A DNA stretch of 64,000 bases from Candidatus Accumulibacter similis (GTDB lineage Bacteria; Pseudomonadota; Gammaproteobacteria; Burkholderiales; Rhodocyclaceae): positions 4,336,415-4,400,414 of the forward strand of contig CP054595.1 of NCBI GenBank assembly GCA_013347225.1, written 5' to 3'. Every line of letters starts with the position of its first letter. Position 1 is the first letter of the stretch. Both the position numbers and the translations under genes were made by a program. Below, piece by piece: positions 16,772 through 24,663 of the stretch. Below the pieces are notes generated by a model. The model did no database searches, was not told the origin of the DNA, and saw nothing but the letters and a program-made list of their open reading frames with translations.

Positions 16772-17182
16772 CGTACCGCGCAGCACTTCCGCCCGGGCGC
16801 GGCAGTTGCTGCGAGTGGAAGGTGCCGAGGTCATCGTCGATGGCCCATCCTGGCAGGAAGCGAACGTCCTCGCGCTGTCGTTGCTGGCGGCAGGTGACGC
16901 CTTCATCCACCCCTTTGACGATCCGCTGCTGTGGCGCGGCCACGCGACGCTGATCGACGGGATCGCCCGCTGCGGGCCGCTGCCCGACGCCGTCGTCGTG
17001 GCGGTCGGCGGTGGCGGGCTGCTCGCCGGCGTCATCGAAGGGCTGCGCCGCAACCGCCTTGGCGACATCCCGGTCATCGCCCGTCGAGACCGCCGGCGCC
17101 GAGTCGCTCCATCGCTCGCTGCGCGCGGGGCGAATCGTCGAGCTCGCGGAGATCACCAGTATCGCCACCTCGCTCGGATTCG
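16668..17182 (+). pseudogene. PLP-dependent dehydratase, middle fragment with frameshift (copy 2)
   Basis: This copy lacks the first 47 or so codons, including the PLP lysine. It resumes at RLVSSSGGNGGLAVACAGRK and continues through VEGAEVIVDGPSWQEAN and DAVVVAVGGGGLLAGVIEGL, the PLP glycine-rich loop. At about 17080 one extra C (GCCC for GCC) shifts the frame. Homology continues in the next frame as VETAGAESLHRSLRAGRIVE and SIATSLG, then stops near 17182. About 110 C-terminal residues are missing. With the fragment at 11556-11800 it shows one or more ancestral dehydratase genes, now dead. Confidence 0.85.
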
Positions 17183-17251
17183 CGCATGCTCCCGCCGGCT
17201 GCGCCGATCCGGCGGCGAAGCGCGGCAGGACGCGGGCGCAACCGACGACCG

Positions 17252-17872
17252 CTAGGCGGGCCAGGCGAGGACACCAACCAACAGCGCGGCAAACAGTCCT
17301 CCGATCACATCCAGTGTCCAGTGCGCCCGCAGCAGGATGACGAGAAGCATCTGCGCGACTGCCAGCAGAGCGGCCACAACGGTCAGCGCGGGAATGCCGA
17401 GGGTCGCCACCTGGATGGCGCCATAGACAGCCAGCGCGGTGTGCCCCGAAAAGAAGAAGTCGTTGCCGACGGAATAGGTCACGAAGAGCGAGGGGAAACC
17501 CGGATGACGCCAGATGATGCCAGCCGGTGGCGGCAGGGCGACCAGCACCTGGCTCAACTGGCGCAGGGCGAAGAGGCCGAGCAGGCCGAGGAACGGACTG
17601 AAGCTCGGTCCGAGCAGGGCGTAACCGAGAACGAAGAGGGTGACGACATCGATCGCCAGCGAGCTGCCGATCAGCACCGCGCGTGCAGCGCCCGGATGCT
17701 CGTGCAGCCAGGCGTTGCCACGAGCGGTCATGCGGTGCAGTTGGTCGTACATCACGCCATCGGCGAGACGACGCTCGCCGATCAGCCGCTGCGTGACGAA
17801 CCAGCCGACAAGACCGCCGGCAACGGCCAGCAGCCGCCAGGCCACGACGTCCCACGCCGGCAGCTCCGGCAT
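17252..17872 (-). CDS. PAP2-related membrane phosphatase/phosphotransferase
   Basis: 206-aa polytopic protein with about five hydrophobic helices. Active-site motifs are FFSGHTAL (His144) and RAHWTLDVIGG (His184, Asp188), the pattern of the sphingomyelin-synthase-like PAP2 branch. It probably acts on a lipid phosphate or phospholipid headgroup at the membrane. It starts 3 bp after the acyltransferase gene and is likely co-transcribed with it. The centre of this gene (17306-17593) is duplicated at 11820-12107. Substrate unknown. Confidence 0.82.
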   Translation of the reverse strand: MPELPAWDVVAWRLLAVAGGLVGWFVTQRLIGERRLADGVMYDQLHRMTARGNAWLHEHPGAARAVLIGSSLAIDVVTLFVLGYALLGPSFSPFLGLLGLFALRQLSQVLVALPPPAGIIWRHPGFPSLFVTYSVGNDFFFSGHTALAVYGAIQVATLGIPALTVVAALLAVAQMLLVILLRAHWTLDVIGGLFAALLVGVLAWPA

Positions 17873-17875
17873 CGC

Positions 17876-18604
17876 TCAGGCGGCTCCGTTGCCGGCGTCG
17901 GCGCGCTCGAGTTCAACCTGCCGTGCCGGAATGCCGGCCCAGGTCTCGCCAGCCGGAATGCGCGTGTTGGGCAGGACGAACGAGCCGGCAAGAACCTTGG
18001 CCCTTTCGCCGACCTCGACACCGCCCATGATGATTGCCCGCAGGCCAATGGTCGCACCGGCAGCGATTCTCACCGGCGCGATCACCAGATAGCCGCCCTG
18101 TGCATAGTGCGCCATGATGCTGGCCGAGCCGCCGACGGTCACCCCGTCTCCCATCTCGATCAACGACGGATCGGCGAGGGCAGTCGAATTGATCGTCACG
18201 TTGCGCCCGATGCGCATTCCCATCAGCCGGTAATAGAGTTGGGCAAAGGGTGATGGGGTGACGAACTCGAGAAAGGAATAGCGGACCACCAGCGTCAGTG
18301 TGCAGTGCACGTACCAGCGCAGGGCGGTCAGCGACACGGCCGAGCCGCGATACGGCCGCAGCCGCCCACCGAGCAGCGAATTCAGCAGTGGCGCCACGAC
18401 GAGCAGCGTCAGACCGTAGGCGAAGTAGCAGAAGGCCAGCAACAGCCCGTTCAGGGCGTAACGCGAGGCGGAGTTGGTGACCGCCGGCAGACACACGGAC
18501 AGCGTGTCGAACAGCCAGACGGCGACCCCCAGCGCAAGGCCGGCAGCGACGATCGCCAAGCCGATGAATGGCAGCGGGCCGATGATCGCGAGCAGTCTTG
18601 GCAT
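17876..18604 (-). CDS. Membrane-anchored left-handed beta-helix acyltransferase
   Basis: 242 aa from an ATG with GGAGAAG upstream. The N-terminal half has three hydrophobic segments (residues about 4-30, 45-70 and 90-115). The C-terminal half (from YRLMGMRIGRNVTINST) has hexapeptide repeats of the LbetaH acetyltransferase fold. It resembles the C-terminal region of Pls/PosA-type NRPS proteins, but stands alone here. Acceptor unknown. It is followed at once by the PAP2 gene, so a joint role in lipid or envelope modification is plausible but inferred. Confidence 0.72.
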   Translation of the reverse strand: MPRLLAIIGPLPFIGLAIVAAGLALGVAVWLFDTLSVCLPAVTNSASRYALNGLLLAFCYFAYGLTLLVVAPLLNSLLGGRLRPYRGSAVSLTALRWYVHCTLTLVVRYSFLEFVTPSPFAQLYYRLMGMRIGRNVTINSTALADPSLIEMGDGVTVGGSASIMAHYAQGGYLVIAPVRIAAGATIGLRAIIMGGVEVGERAKVLAGSFVLPNTRIPAGETWAGIPARQVELERADAGNGAA

Positions 18605-18641
18605 GCAGCTTCTCCGGACAACGACAGGGTGGTGCGGTCGC

Positions 18642-20645
18642 TCAGCGGCGCCCGAGCTGCGCTTCCGCTTCGGCAGCAGTGCCGAAGCTGCGCGCGGCGA
18701 TCTGCCTCTTCTCCAGGGCCTCGCCCAGCCTGGCACGCAGGAAGGTGTTCGACGTAAAGCGCGTCACATCGTGATAGCAGGTCTCCATCAGGCCCTTGAC
18801 CATCTCGATGTAGTCGTCGACCAGTTCGGGCATGATCGAGAATCGGTCATAGTTGACCACCGCGTACACCCTGTGGCCGACCGGCGCCAATCGCTCGCTG
18901 ACCGCTTGTCGCACCGCCTCGATGTCGGCCTGGCTGCGGATGTCGAGTCCCTCGAAGTTGATGAAGAGGATGTTCTTCGCGACATCATAGGAAAGGCGCT
19001 CGGCAAGAGGCAGCTCCAGCATCTGTGAGCGCAGCTTCATCGGCTCGTCGCGGAAGATGCGCGGGTCCATCAGCGCCGGTGCCGAGTGTATCACCGGCAC
19101 GAAGTCCATCCGCTCGAGAATGTCGCGCTGCAGGTCGACCCCAGGCGCGATCTCGATCAGCTCGAGACCCTCGGAACAGAGGCGGAAGACGCAGCGTTCC
19201 GTGACGTAGAGCACGGCCAGGCCGCGCCGCTGCGCTTCGGCACCGCTGAAGGTCCGGTGCTCGACTTCGTTGACGAACTTCCTTGCTTGCCCATCCCGCA
19301 GGATGCACAGCCTGCCATCCTCGACCGCCACCTCGAGCTGCCCGGCCGTGAATGTGCCGACGAAGACCACCTTCCTGGCGTTCTGCGAGATGTTGATGAA
19401 GCCACCGGCGCCGGCCAGACGTGGGCCAAACCTGGAGACATTCAGATTGCCCTGCCGGTCCGCCTGCGCCAGACCCAGAAAGGCGAGGTCAAGCCCGCCC
19501 CCGTCGTAGAAATCGAACTGGTTCGGCTGATCGATGATCGCCTGCGCATTGATCGCAGCACCGAAGTTGAGCCCGCCCGCAGGAATGCCGCCGATCACTC
19601 CGGGTTCGGCGGTCATCGTCATCAGGTCGGCGATCTTTTCCTCCGCGGCAACGCTGGCCACGCCTTCGGGCATGCCGATACCGAGGTTGACCACCGCGTT
19701 GGCCTTGAGCTCGAACGCGGCGCGGCGGACGATGATCTTGCGTTCGCTCATCGGCATCGGCTGGATCGCCGACATCGGTACGCGGATCTCGCCAGCGAAC
19801 GCCGGGCTGTACTGTTCGCCGAAGGTCTGCATATGGTATTCGGGCTTCTCGGCGACCACCACGCAGTCGACCAGGACGCCGGGGATCTTCACTTGACGCG
19901 GGTTGAGCGTGCCGCGCTCGGCGATCCGCTCGACCTGGACGATGACCACGCCACCCGAATTGCGCGCCGCCATCGCGATCGCCTGCGCTTCCAGCGTCAA
20001 CGCTTCCCGTTCCATCGTCACGTTGCCGTCCGGATCGGCAGTGGTGCCGCGGATGATTCCGACGTGGATGGGGAAGGCCTTGTAGAACAGGTAGTCCTCG
20101 CCGTCGATCGGCAGCACGCGGACGAGTTCCTCGGTGGTCGACGCGTTCAGCTTGCCACCGCCGAAACGCGGATCAACGAAGGTGCCGAGCCCGACACGGG
20201 TGATCGTCCCTGGCTTCCCGGCAGCGATGTCGCGGAAGAGATGGGCGATCACCCCCTGCGGGAGGTTGTAGGCCTTGACTCGATTGGCCACCGCCAGTTC
20301 CTGCAGCTTCGGCACCAGCCCCCAGTGGCCACCGATCACCCGCTCGAGCATACCGTCGTGGCCGAAATGGTTGAGCCCCCGTTCCTTGCCGTCGCCCTGC
20401 CCTGCGGCATAAACCAGGGTCAGGTTGCGCGGCCGGCCGAGGCCCTCGGGGTCGCTGCTCTGGCTGGCAAGAAAGCGCTCCTCGAGGGCGATGGCGATGT
20501 TCTCGGCAAAGCCGATGCCGACAAAGCCACCGGTTGCCACGGTGTCACCGTCACGAATCAGGCGCACCGCCTCGCCGGCGGAGACTACCTTGCCGGTATC
20601 AGAAGCACGCAGCGAAGAGGCCATAGGATGGGAGGAAAGAGGCAC
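18642..20645 (-). CDS. Acyl-CoA:carboxylate CoA-transferase (propionate CoA-transferase type) with C-terminal extension
   Basis: 667 aa from a GTG with AGGAG 8 nt upstream (an ATG seven codons later is the alternative). It has fused alpha and beta CoA-transferase domains: GGFVGIGFAENIA near the N-terminus and NLGIGMPEGVA opening the second half. The catalytic glutamate is Glu347 in AEPGVIGGIPAGG. Residues after about 535 form an extra domain (FEGLDIRSQADIEAVRQAVS ... YHDVTRFTSNTFLRARLG) absent from the shorter Clostridium Pct. Likely moves CoA between acetyl-, propionyl- or related CoA esters and free acids. Confidence 0.85.
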   Translation of the reverse strand: MPLSSHPMASSLRASDTGKVVSAGEAVRLIRDGDTVATGGFVGIGFAENIAIALEERFLASQSSDPEGLGRPRNLTLVYAAGQGDGKERGLNHFGHDGMLERVIGGHWGLVPKLQELAVANRVKAYNLPQGVIAHLFRDIAAGKPGTITRVGLGTFVDPRFGGGKLNASTTEELVRVLPIDGEDYLFYKAFPIHVGIIRGTTADPDGNVTMEREALTLEAQAIAMAARNSGGVVIVQVERIAERGTLNPRQVKIPGVLVDCVVVAEKPEYHMQTFGEQYSPAFAGEIRVPMSAIQPMPMSERKIIVRRAAFELKANAVVNLGIGMPEGVASVAAEEKIADLMTMTAEPGVIGGIPAGGLNFGAAINAQAIIDQPNQFDFYDGGGLDLAFLGLAQADRQGNLNVSRFGPRLAGAGGFINISQNARKVVFVGTFTAGQLEVAVEDGRLCILRDGQARKFVNEVEHRTFSGAEAQRRGLAVLYVTERCVFRLCSEGLELIEIAPGVDLQRDILERMDFVPVIHSAPALMDPRIFRDEPMKLRSQMLELPLAERLSYDVAKNILFINFEGLDIRSQADIEAVRQAVSERLAPVGHRVYAVVNYDRFSIMPELVDDYIEMVKGLMETCYHDVTRFTSNTFLRARLGEALEKRQIAARSFGTAAEAEAQLGRR

Positions 20646-20891
20646 GGGTTGTCTCCTGAAGGGATCGGCTTCCGGGCGACCGCGGGCAAGCGGGTCCAGC
20701 CGCCAGTATAAGGCGACCCGCGCGAGTCATCGTCGGAACTGCAGACCGTCCGCGCCTGCCCGCCGGCAGCACCGACGGGAAAGAATCGTCGCGCGGCGTG
20801 AACGCCACCGACCGGCGAGCGGCCAGAACAGACAACGACGTCTCCACGGCGATCGGCGGCGCCCAGCCAGGGCCACAGCGGCGAGTGCATG

Positions 20892-22013
20892 TCAAGTTTC
20901 GCCCACCACCTCCTCCGCGAGCGACGGATAATCGATGTAGCCGCGTTCGCCCCCCTTGTAGACCGTCCTCGAATCGAAGGCCGTCAGCGGCGCTCCGAGG
21001 CGCAGGCGTTCGACGAGATCCGGGTTGGCGATGAAGTGCTTGCCGAAGGCTATCAGATCGGCGTTGTCGCAGCGCAATGCGGCTTCGGCACGGTAACGGT
21101 CGAATCCGCCACAGAGGATGATGCTCCCGGCGTAACACGCCCGCAGGTGCTGCAACAGTTCGCTGTCCGGATCATGGATCCAGCTTTCGGACTGGTCATA
21201 GACGTGCAGGTAGCCGATCCGCATGCGGTCGAGCTCACAGGCCAGTTGGCCATAGGTGAACAGCGGCGCCGGATCGGGCTGCATCTCATGCGCGACCCCG
21301 AGCGGCGAGATGCGGACACCGACGCGCTCGCAACCCACCACCGAGGCGACCGCGGCCACCGTTTCGAGCAGGAACCGCCAGCGCCTGCTCGTCGTCCCCC
21401 CGTACTCGTCGCTGCGATCGTTCAGGTACGGACAACGGAACTGATCGAAGAGATAGCCATTGGCGGCATGGATCTCCACCCCGTCGAAACCGGCTGCCAG
21501 GCTGTTGGCTGCGGCACGCGCAAAATCGGCGACCACCGCGCGGACTTCGCCGGTGCGCAGGGCGCGGGGGGCATCACAGGGAACCAGAACGGGCTCGGAT
21601 CCGCCGACAAGAACCGGCACCCGGTCTGCGCTCAAACCAATCGTGGTGGGTCCGACGGGCGGCGAACCATCCGCCCGCAGGCTGCAGTGGCCGACGCGCC
21701 CGACATGCCATAGCTGCAGGTAGATGCGGCCCGCCGCGCGATGCACCGCGCGCGTCACGTTGCGCCAGCCGGCAACCTGCGCCGGCGTGTAGATGCCCGG
21801 CGTGCGGGCACACCCGCGTGCCTGCGGAGAGACCGGCGTCCCCTCGGCAACGATCAGCCCGGCCGACGCCCGCTGGGCGTAATACAGCGCGCTGATCGCG
21901 GTCGGCGCATGTTGTGTGTCGCTGGCGCGATTGCGGTTCATCGGCGCCATGACGATACGATTGGCCAGCGGCAGGCCGGCAAGCGTATGGCGGGAAAACA
22001 GACTCTTGTTCAT
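20892..22013 (-). CDS. Old yellow enzyme family alkene reductase (NemA-like)
   Basis: 373-aa FMN-dependent TIM-barrel oxidoreductase. The ATG at 22013 has GGAGG upstream. Substrate-binding His182 and Asn185 and proton-donor Tyr187 lie in IHAANGYLFDQF. The FMN-binding N-terminal motif reads APMNRNRAS, so Asn replaces the usual Thr that tunes the flavin in OYE proteins. It reduces activated C=C bonds of enones, maleimides or nitro compounds with NAD(P)H. It stands alone, 246 bp from the CoA-transferase gene, with no regulator adjacent. Confidence 0.9.
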   Translation of the reverse strand: MNKSLFSRHTLAGLPLANRIVMAPMNRNRASDTQHAPTAISALYYAQRASAGLIVAEGTPVSPQARGCARTPGIYTPAQVAGWRNVTRAVHRAAGRIYLQLWHVGRVGHCSLRADGSPPVGPTTIGLSADRVPVLVGGSEPVLVPCDAPRALRTGEVRAVVADFARAAANSLAAGFDGVEIHAANGYLFDQFRCPYLNDRSDEYGGTTSRRWRFLLETVAAVASVVGCERVGVRISPLGVAHEMQPDPAPLFTYGQLACELDRMRIGYLHVYDQSESWIHDPDSELLQHLRACYAGSIILCGGFDRYRAEAALRCDNADLIAFGKHFIANPDLVERLRLGAPLTAFDSRTVYKGGERGYIDYPSLAEEVVGET

Positions 22014-22464
22014 CTTCGTCGGCACCTCCTCGGCAACGATTGCGCACAGACACGGCAAGCACGTTTCATGCCTGGCTGCCGGAGCGGCCTGCGCGCACGG
22101 CTCAAATCGATATCGTGTGGATTGCCGGCGCACAGCATGGCAGCCGCAGACTGCGGATTGATGGCGCTGCCGCGCCTCTCCTCTGCCGGCCAGACGTGAT
22201 GACGCGGCGGGGCTGTCGGCCAACGGACTGGTGCAGGGCGTCGCCTCGCAGGCGCAGCGTCGCCAACCTTTCCAGCTCGGAGAATCAGTCGCGCCTCTGC
22301 GGCGGGGCACGGCGACCGCGGTGCAGGCGCACCACCGGCGTTATCTGGGCGCCGCGTTGTGCCGGCGCCCCGTGGCTGCGGGCGGACTTGTGGCCAGAAG
22401 GGGGCCTCCGGCTGGCACGCCAACCGCCGCTGCAGACAGGCGCAGCGGCAGGTATGGAGTCAGA
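22014..22464. other. Intergenic region, no gene seen
   Basis: 451 bp between two minus-strand genes. Open frames here have no recognisable homology. Two dyads are visible: GGTATGG/CCATACC at 22451-22480, overlapping the end of the SH3 gene, and GGGCGCC/GGCGCCC at 22347-22370. Either could end transcription of the secB group, but neither has a T-run. The old yellow enzyme promoter must lie here. Confidence 0.45.
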
Positions 22465-22899
22465 TCACAGACCCCATACCTGGTTGACACGCACGAAGCC
22501 CGTTTCGCCGTCGCGATGGCGCACCTTGACCCAGCCGCCGGGGGCTGTCTCGAGATACACCAGCGACACGTTTCTCGCTGCCTCGAAGGCGATCGGCGCC
22601 GACTCCTCGGGATTCAGGCGGACCTGGGCGCGCGGCGTGGTGACGATGACCGTCCGCCGCTTGACCAAGTGCCTGGCCTCGATCCAGGCCAGGCCGCCTT
22701 CAGCGTCCCGCACCTTCGACCATCCTTCGAGGTTGACCACCAGTTCGACCGGCGTCCCGCGCCGGATGACGAACAACCTGGCACCCTTTTGCGACGGCGC
22801 GTCGTAGAGCACCGTCGGCACATCGACGGTGCGGAATTCGATTGCCACCGATGGCGCCGCCATCCCGGCAGCGAGCACCGCGCCCAGCAGGCGGTGCAT
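22465..22899 (-). CDS. Secreted protein with two bacterial SH3 domains
   Basis: 144 aa with a short signal peptide (MHRLLGAVLAAGMAAPSVA). Two SH3-like units follow: PTVLYDAPSQKGARLFVIRR..VNLEGWSKVRDAEGGLAWIEA, and VTTPRAQVRLNPEES..VYLETAPGGWVKVRHRDGETGFV. Such SH3_3/YgiM-like domains often bind peptidoglycan or target enzymes to it. It begins 3 bp after secB and is likely co-transcribed. Precise role unknown. Confidence 0.75.
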   Translation of the reverse strand: MHRLLGAVLAAGMAAPSVAIEFRTVDVPTVLYDAPSQKGARLFVIRRGTPVELVVNLEGWSKVRDAEGGLAWIEARHLVKRRTVIVTTPRAQVRLNPEESAPIAFEAARNVSLVYLETAPGGWVKVRHRDGETGFVRVNQVWGL

Positions 22900-22902
22900 C
22901 GC

Positions 22903-23373
22903 TCAGGCCGTCGCCTCGCCGGCGGCGGCGCCGGCCGCTTCCGCTTGCTGCTGCTGCAGGCGAGACATGTAAAGCGCTTCAAAATTCACCGGTTGCAGCA
23001 TCACGGGCGCGAAGCCGGCGCGGGTGACCGCGTCGGACACCGCCTCACGCGCGTATGGGAAAAGAATGTTGGGACATGCTATCGACAACAGGGGATCCAT
23101 GTTTTCGCTCGGAACGTTCTGCACGCGAAAGATGCCCGCCTGCCCCACCTCGACGAGGAAAACGGTCTTCTCCTCGATCTTGGAGGTCACAGTGGTCGTC
23201 AGCGTGACCTCGAAAATGCCGTCGCCGATACCCTGCGCATTGCTCTGCAACTGAATGCTGACCTTTGGTGACTCGCGCTCGAGAAAGATCTGCGGCGCAT
23301 TGGGCACCTCCAGCGAAAAATCCTTGATGTAGATCTTCTCGATTGCAAAAACGGGGTTTTCTTGTTCGCTCAT
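22903..23373 (-). CDS. secB: Protein export chaperone SecB
   Basis: 156-aa SecB, a tetrameric chaperone that holds preproteins unfolded and delivers them to SecA. Characteristic segments are FAIEKIYIKDFSLEVPNAP, FEVTLTTTVTSK, AGIFRV and CPNILFPYAREAVSDAVTRAGFAPV. An Ala/Gln-rich tail ends the protein. It sits in the common betaproteobacterial order rhodanese-grx-secB; the usual next gene gpsA is replaced by the SH3 gene. Confidence 0.96.
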   Translation of the reverse strand: MSEQENPVFAIEKIYIKDFSLEVPNAPQIFLERESPKVSIQLQSNAQGIGDGIFEVTLTTTVTSKIEEKTVFLVEVGQAGIFRVQNVPSENMDPLLSIACPNILFPYAREAVSDAVTRAGFAPVMLQPVNFEALYMSRLQQQQAEAAGAAAGEATA

Positions 23374-23427
23374 GTCAACTTTCAGCCAAAGGTGGAAAAG
23401 GAATCAGGCAAGCCTGGCGAGAGGGGC

Positions 23428-23703
23428 TCAGGCAGTCTCGCCTGCAAGCAGCGGCAGCAGCCTGCCGGAACGATCGAGCGCGACCAGATCGTCGGCACCG
23501 CCAACGTGTGTCGCGCCAATGAAGATCTGCGGCACGGTGCGGCGACCGGTCCGCACCTGCATTTCGTTGCGACGTTCGGGGTCGAGATCGATTCGCACCT
23601 TCTCGATCTCGACCACGCCACGTGCGCGCAGGAGTTGCTCGGCACGCACGCAATAGGGGCAGACAGCGGTCGAGTACATCAGCACGGGCGCCACAGCAGT
23701 CAT
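23428..23703 (-). CDS. grxC: Glutaredoxin 3
   Basis: 91-aa dithiol glutaredoxin with active site CPYC in STAVCPYCVRAEQLL, the cis-Pro motif RTVPQIFI and the glutathione-binding GG-DDL (HVGGADDLVAL). It reduces disulfides and glutathionylated proteins using glutathione, made by gshA/gshB elsewhere in the window. The ATG overlaps the rhodanese stop (ATGA), which indicates translational coupling. Confidence 0.93.
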   Translation of the reverse strand: MTAVAPVLMYSTAVCPYCVRAEQLLRARGVVEIEKVRIDLDPERRNEMQVRTGRRTVPQIFIGATHVGGADDLVALDRSGRLLPLLAGETA

Positions 23704-24122
23704 CGACGCGCCCCCTTCTTCAGCGGCAGCCCCGCCTCGCTCCACGCGGCGATGCCTCCTTCGAGGTTGTGCACGCGCGCAAAGCCCAGTTTGGCCAGCG
23801 TTGAACAGGCAGCCTGCGAACGCATGCCGGTCTGGCAGATGAGGATGATCGGCCGGTCCTTGAACTGCTCGAGCTCGCCGGCACGCTCGGCCAGCGATGC
23901 CGCCGGGATGTTGCGCGAGTCGATCAGGTGCCCGGAGACGTACTCGTTGGAATCACGGACGTCGATCAGTTGTGCGTTCTCACGGTTGATCAGCATCGTC
24001 GCCTGATTGGCCGTGACCGCCTTCGCACCACCGGGACGGCGGAACGTCAGCACCATCAGCATGCCGCCGCTGACCAACGCGACGGCGACAAGAAGAATGT
24101 TCTGTTGTACGAATTCCAACAC
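23700..24122 (-). CDS. Membrane-anchored single-domain rhodanese
   Basis: 140 aa: an N-terminal transmembrane helix (residues about 8-27) followed by one rhodanese domain with LIDVRDSNEYVSGHL and the active-site Cys96 in ILICQTGMRS. Transfers sulfane sulfur. It starts at a GTG (24122) next to GGAG. It lies 80 bp downstream of an ArsR regulator on the same strand and overlaps grxC, so the regulator may control the group in response to reactive sulfur. Confidence 0.88.
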   Translation of the reverse strand: MLEFVQQNILLVAVALVSGGMLMVLTFRRPGGAKAVTANQATMLINRENAQLIDVRDSNEYVSGHLIDSRNIPAASLAERAGELEQFKDRPIILICQTGMRSQAACSTLAKLGFARVHNLEGGIAAWSEAGLPLKKGARR

Positions 24123-24202
24123 AGGCTCCAGAAACCGATAGGGACCACGAGACGCCGCTGACGCTCGCCAGAGTGGCTTGACGCTGCGTGCCGGCCGCGC
24201 GG

Positions 24203-24511
24203 CTAGCCGCCGCAGAACACCTCGCGCATCATGCCGATGAGCTGCAGTGTCCGCTCATCGCCGACCCGATAAAAGACGCGGTTGGCCTCCTTGCGGGCAA
24301 GCAACACACCCTTCTCGCGCAGGATCGCGAGATGCTGCGAGATGTTGCTCTGCGAGGTACCCACCGCCTCGACGATCTCCTGCACGCACGCTTCCTGATC
24401 GCCGATCACGCACAGGATCTTCAGCCGCAACGGATGCGAGATCGCTTTCAGCGCGCGTGCCGCTTGCTCGATGTGCTCCTGCTTGTCGATCAGGCTGGTC
24501 TTGATGGGCAC
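24203..24511 (-). CDS. ArsR-family winged-helix regulator with Cys42/Cys100
   Basis: 102 aa. The winged helix-turn-helix is clear: ISHPLRLKILCVIGD, then the recognition helix SQSNISQHLAILREKG. It lacks the ELCVC metal site of classical ArsR. Cysteines are at 34, 42 and 100; Cys42 and a C-terminal Cys100 recall the persulfide-sensing pair of BigR/SqrR. It precedes a rhodanese gene, a typical BigR target. It starts at GTG 24511 and lies 26 bp from a perfect dyad. Reactive-sulfur sensing is an inference. Confidence 0.8.
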   Translation of the reverse strand: MPIKTSLIDKQEHIEQAARALKAISHPLRLKILCVIGDQEACVQEIVEAVGTSQSNISQHLAILREKGVLLARKEANRVFYRVGDERTLQLIGMMREVFCGG

Positions 24512-24536
24512 GTCACGCCGGCTTCGCCGTTTATCA

Positions 24537-24553
24537 TATAATCGCGCATTATA
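24537..24553 (-). promoter_or_regulatory. Dyad operator overlapping a -10 box upstream of the ArsR gene
   Basis: TATAATCGCGCATTATA: perfect 6-bp arms around a 5-bp centre, in an AT-rich island within GC-rich DNA. Read on the minus strand it contains TATAAT 37-42 nt before the GTG start of the regulator. The geometry suits an autoregulatory site at which a bound ArsR dimer would block RNA polymerase. No good -35 hexamer is seen. Confidence 0.6.
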
Positions 24554-24663
24554 AAAGAAAAGCCTGATCTACGGAGTGCCCTCCGCCATCTGGCGTCTCG
24601 TGGTGCCTCGCGCCAGCCCCGGGGCGCGCTCTTCCCACGTTCCTGCAGGACCAGCGTCGTTCA

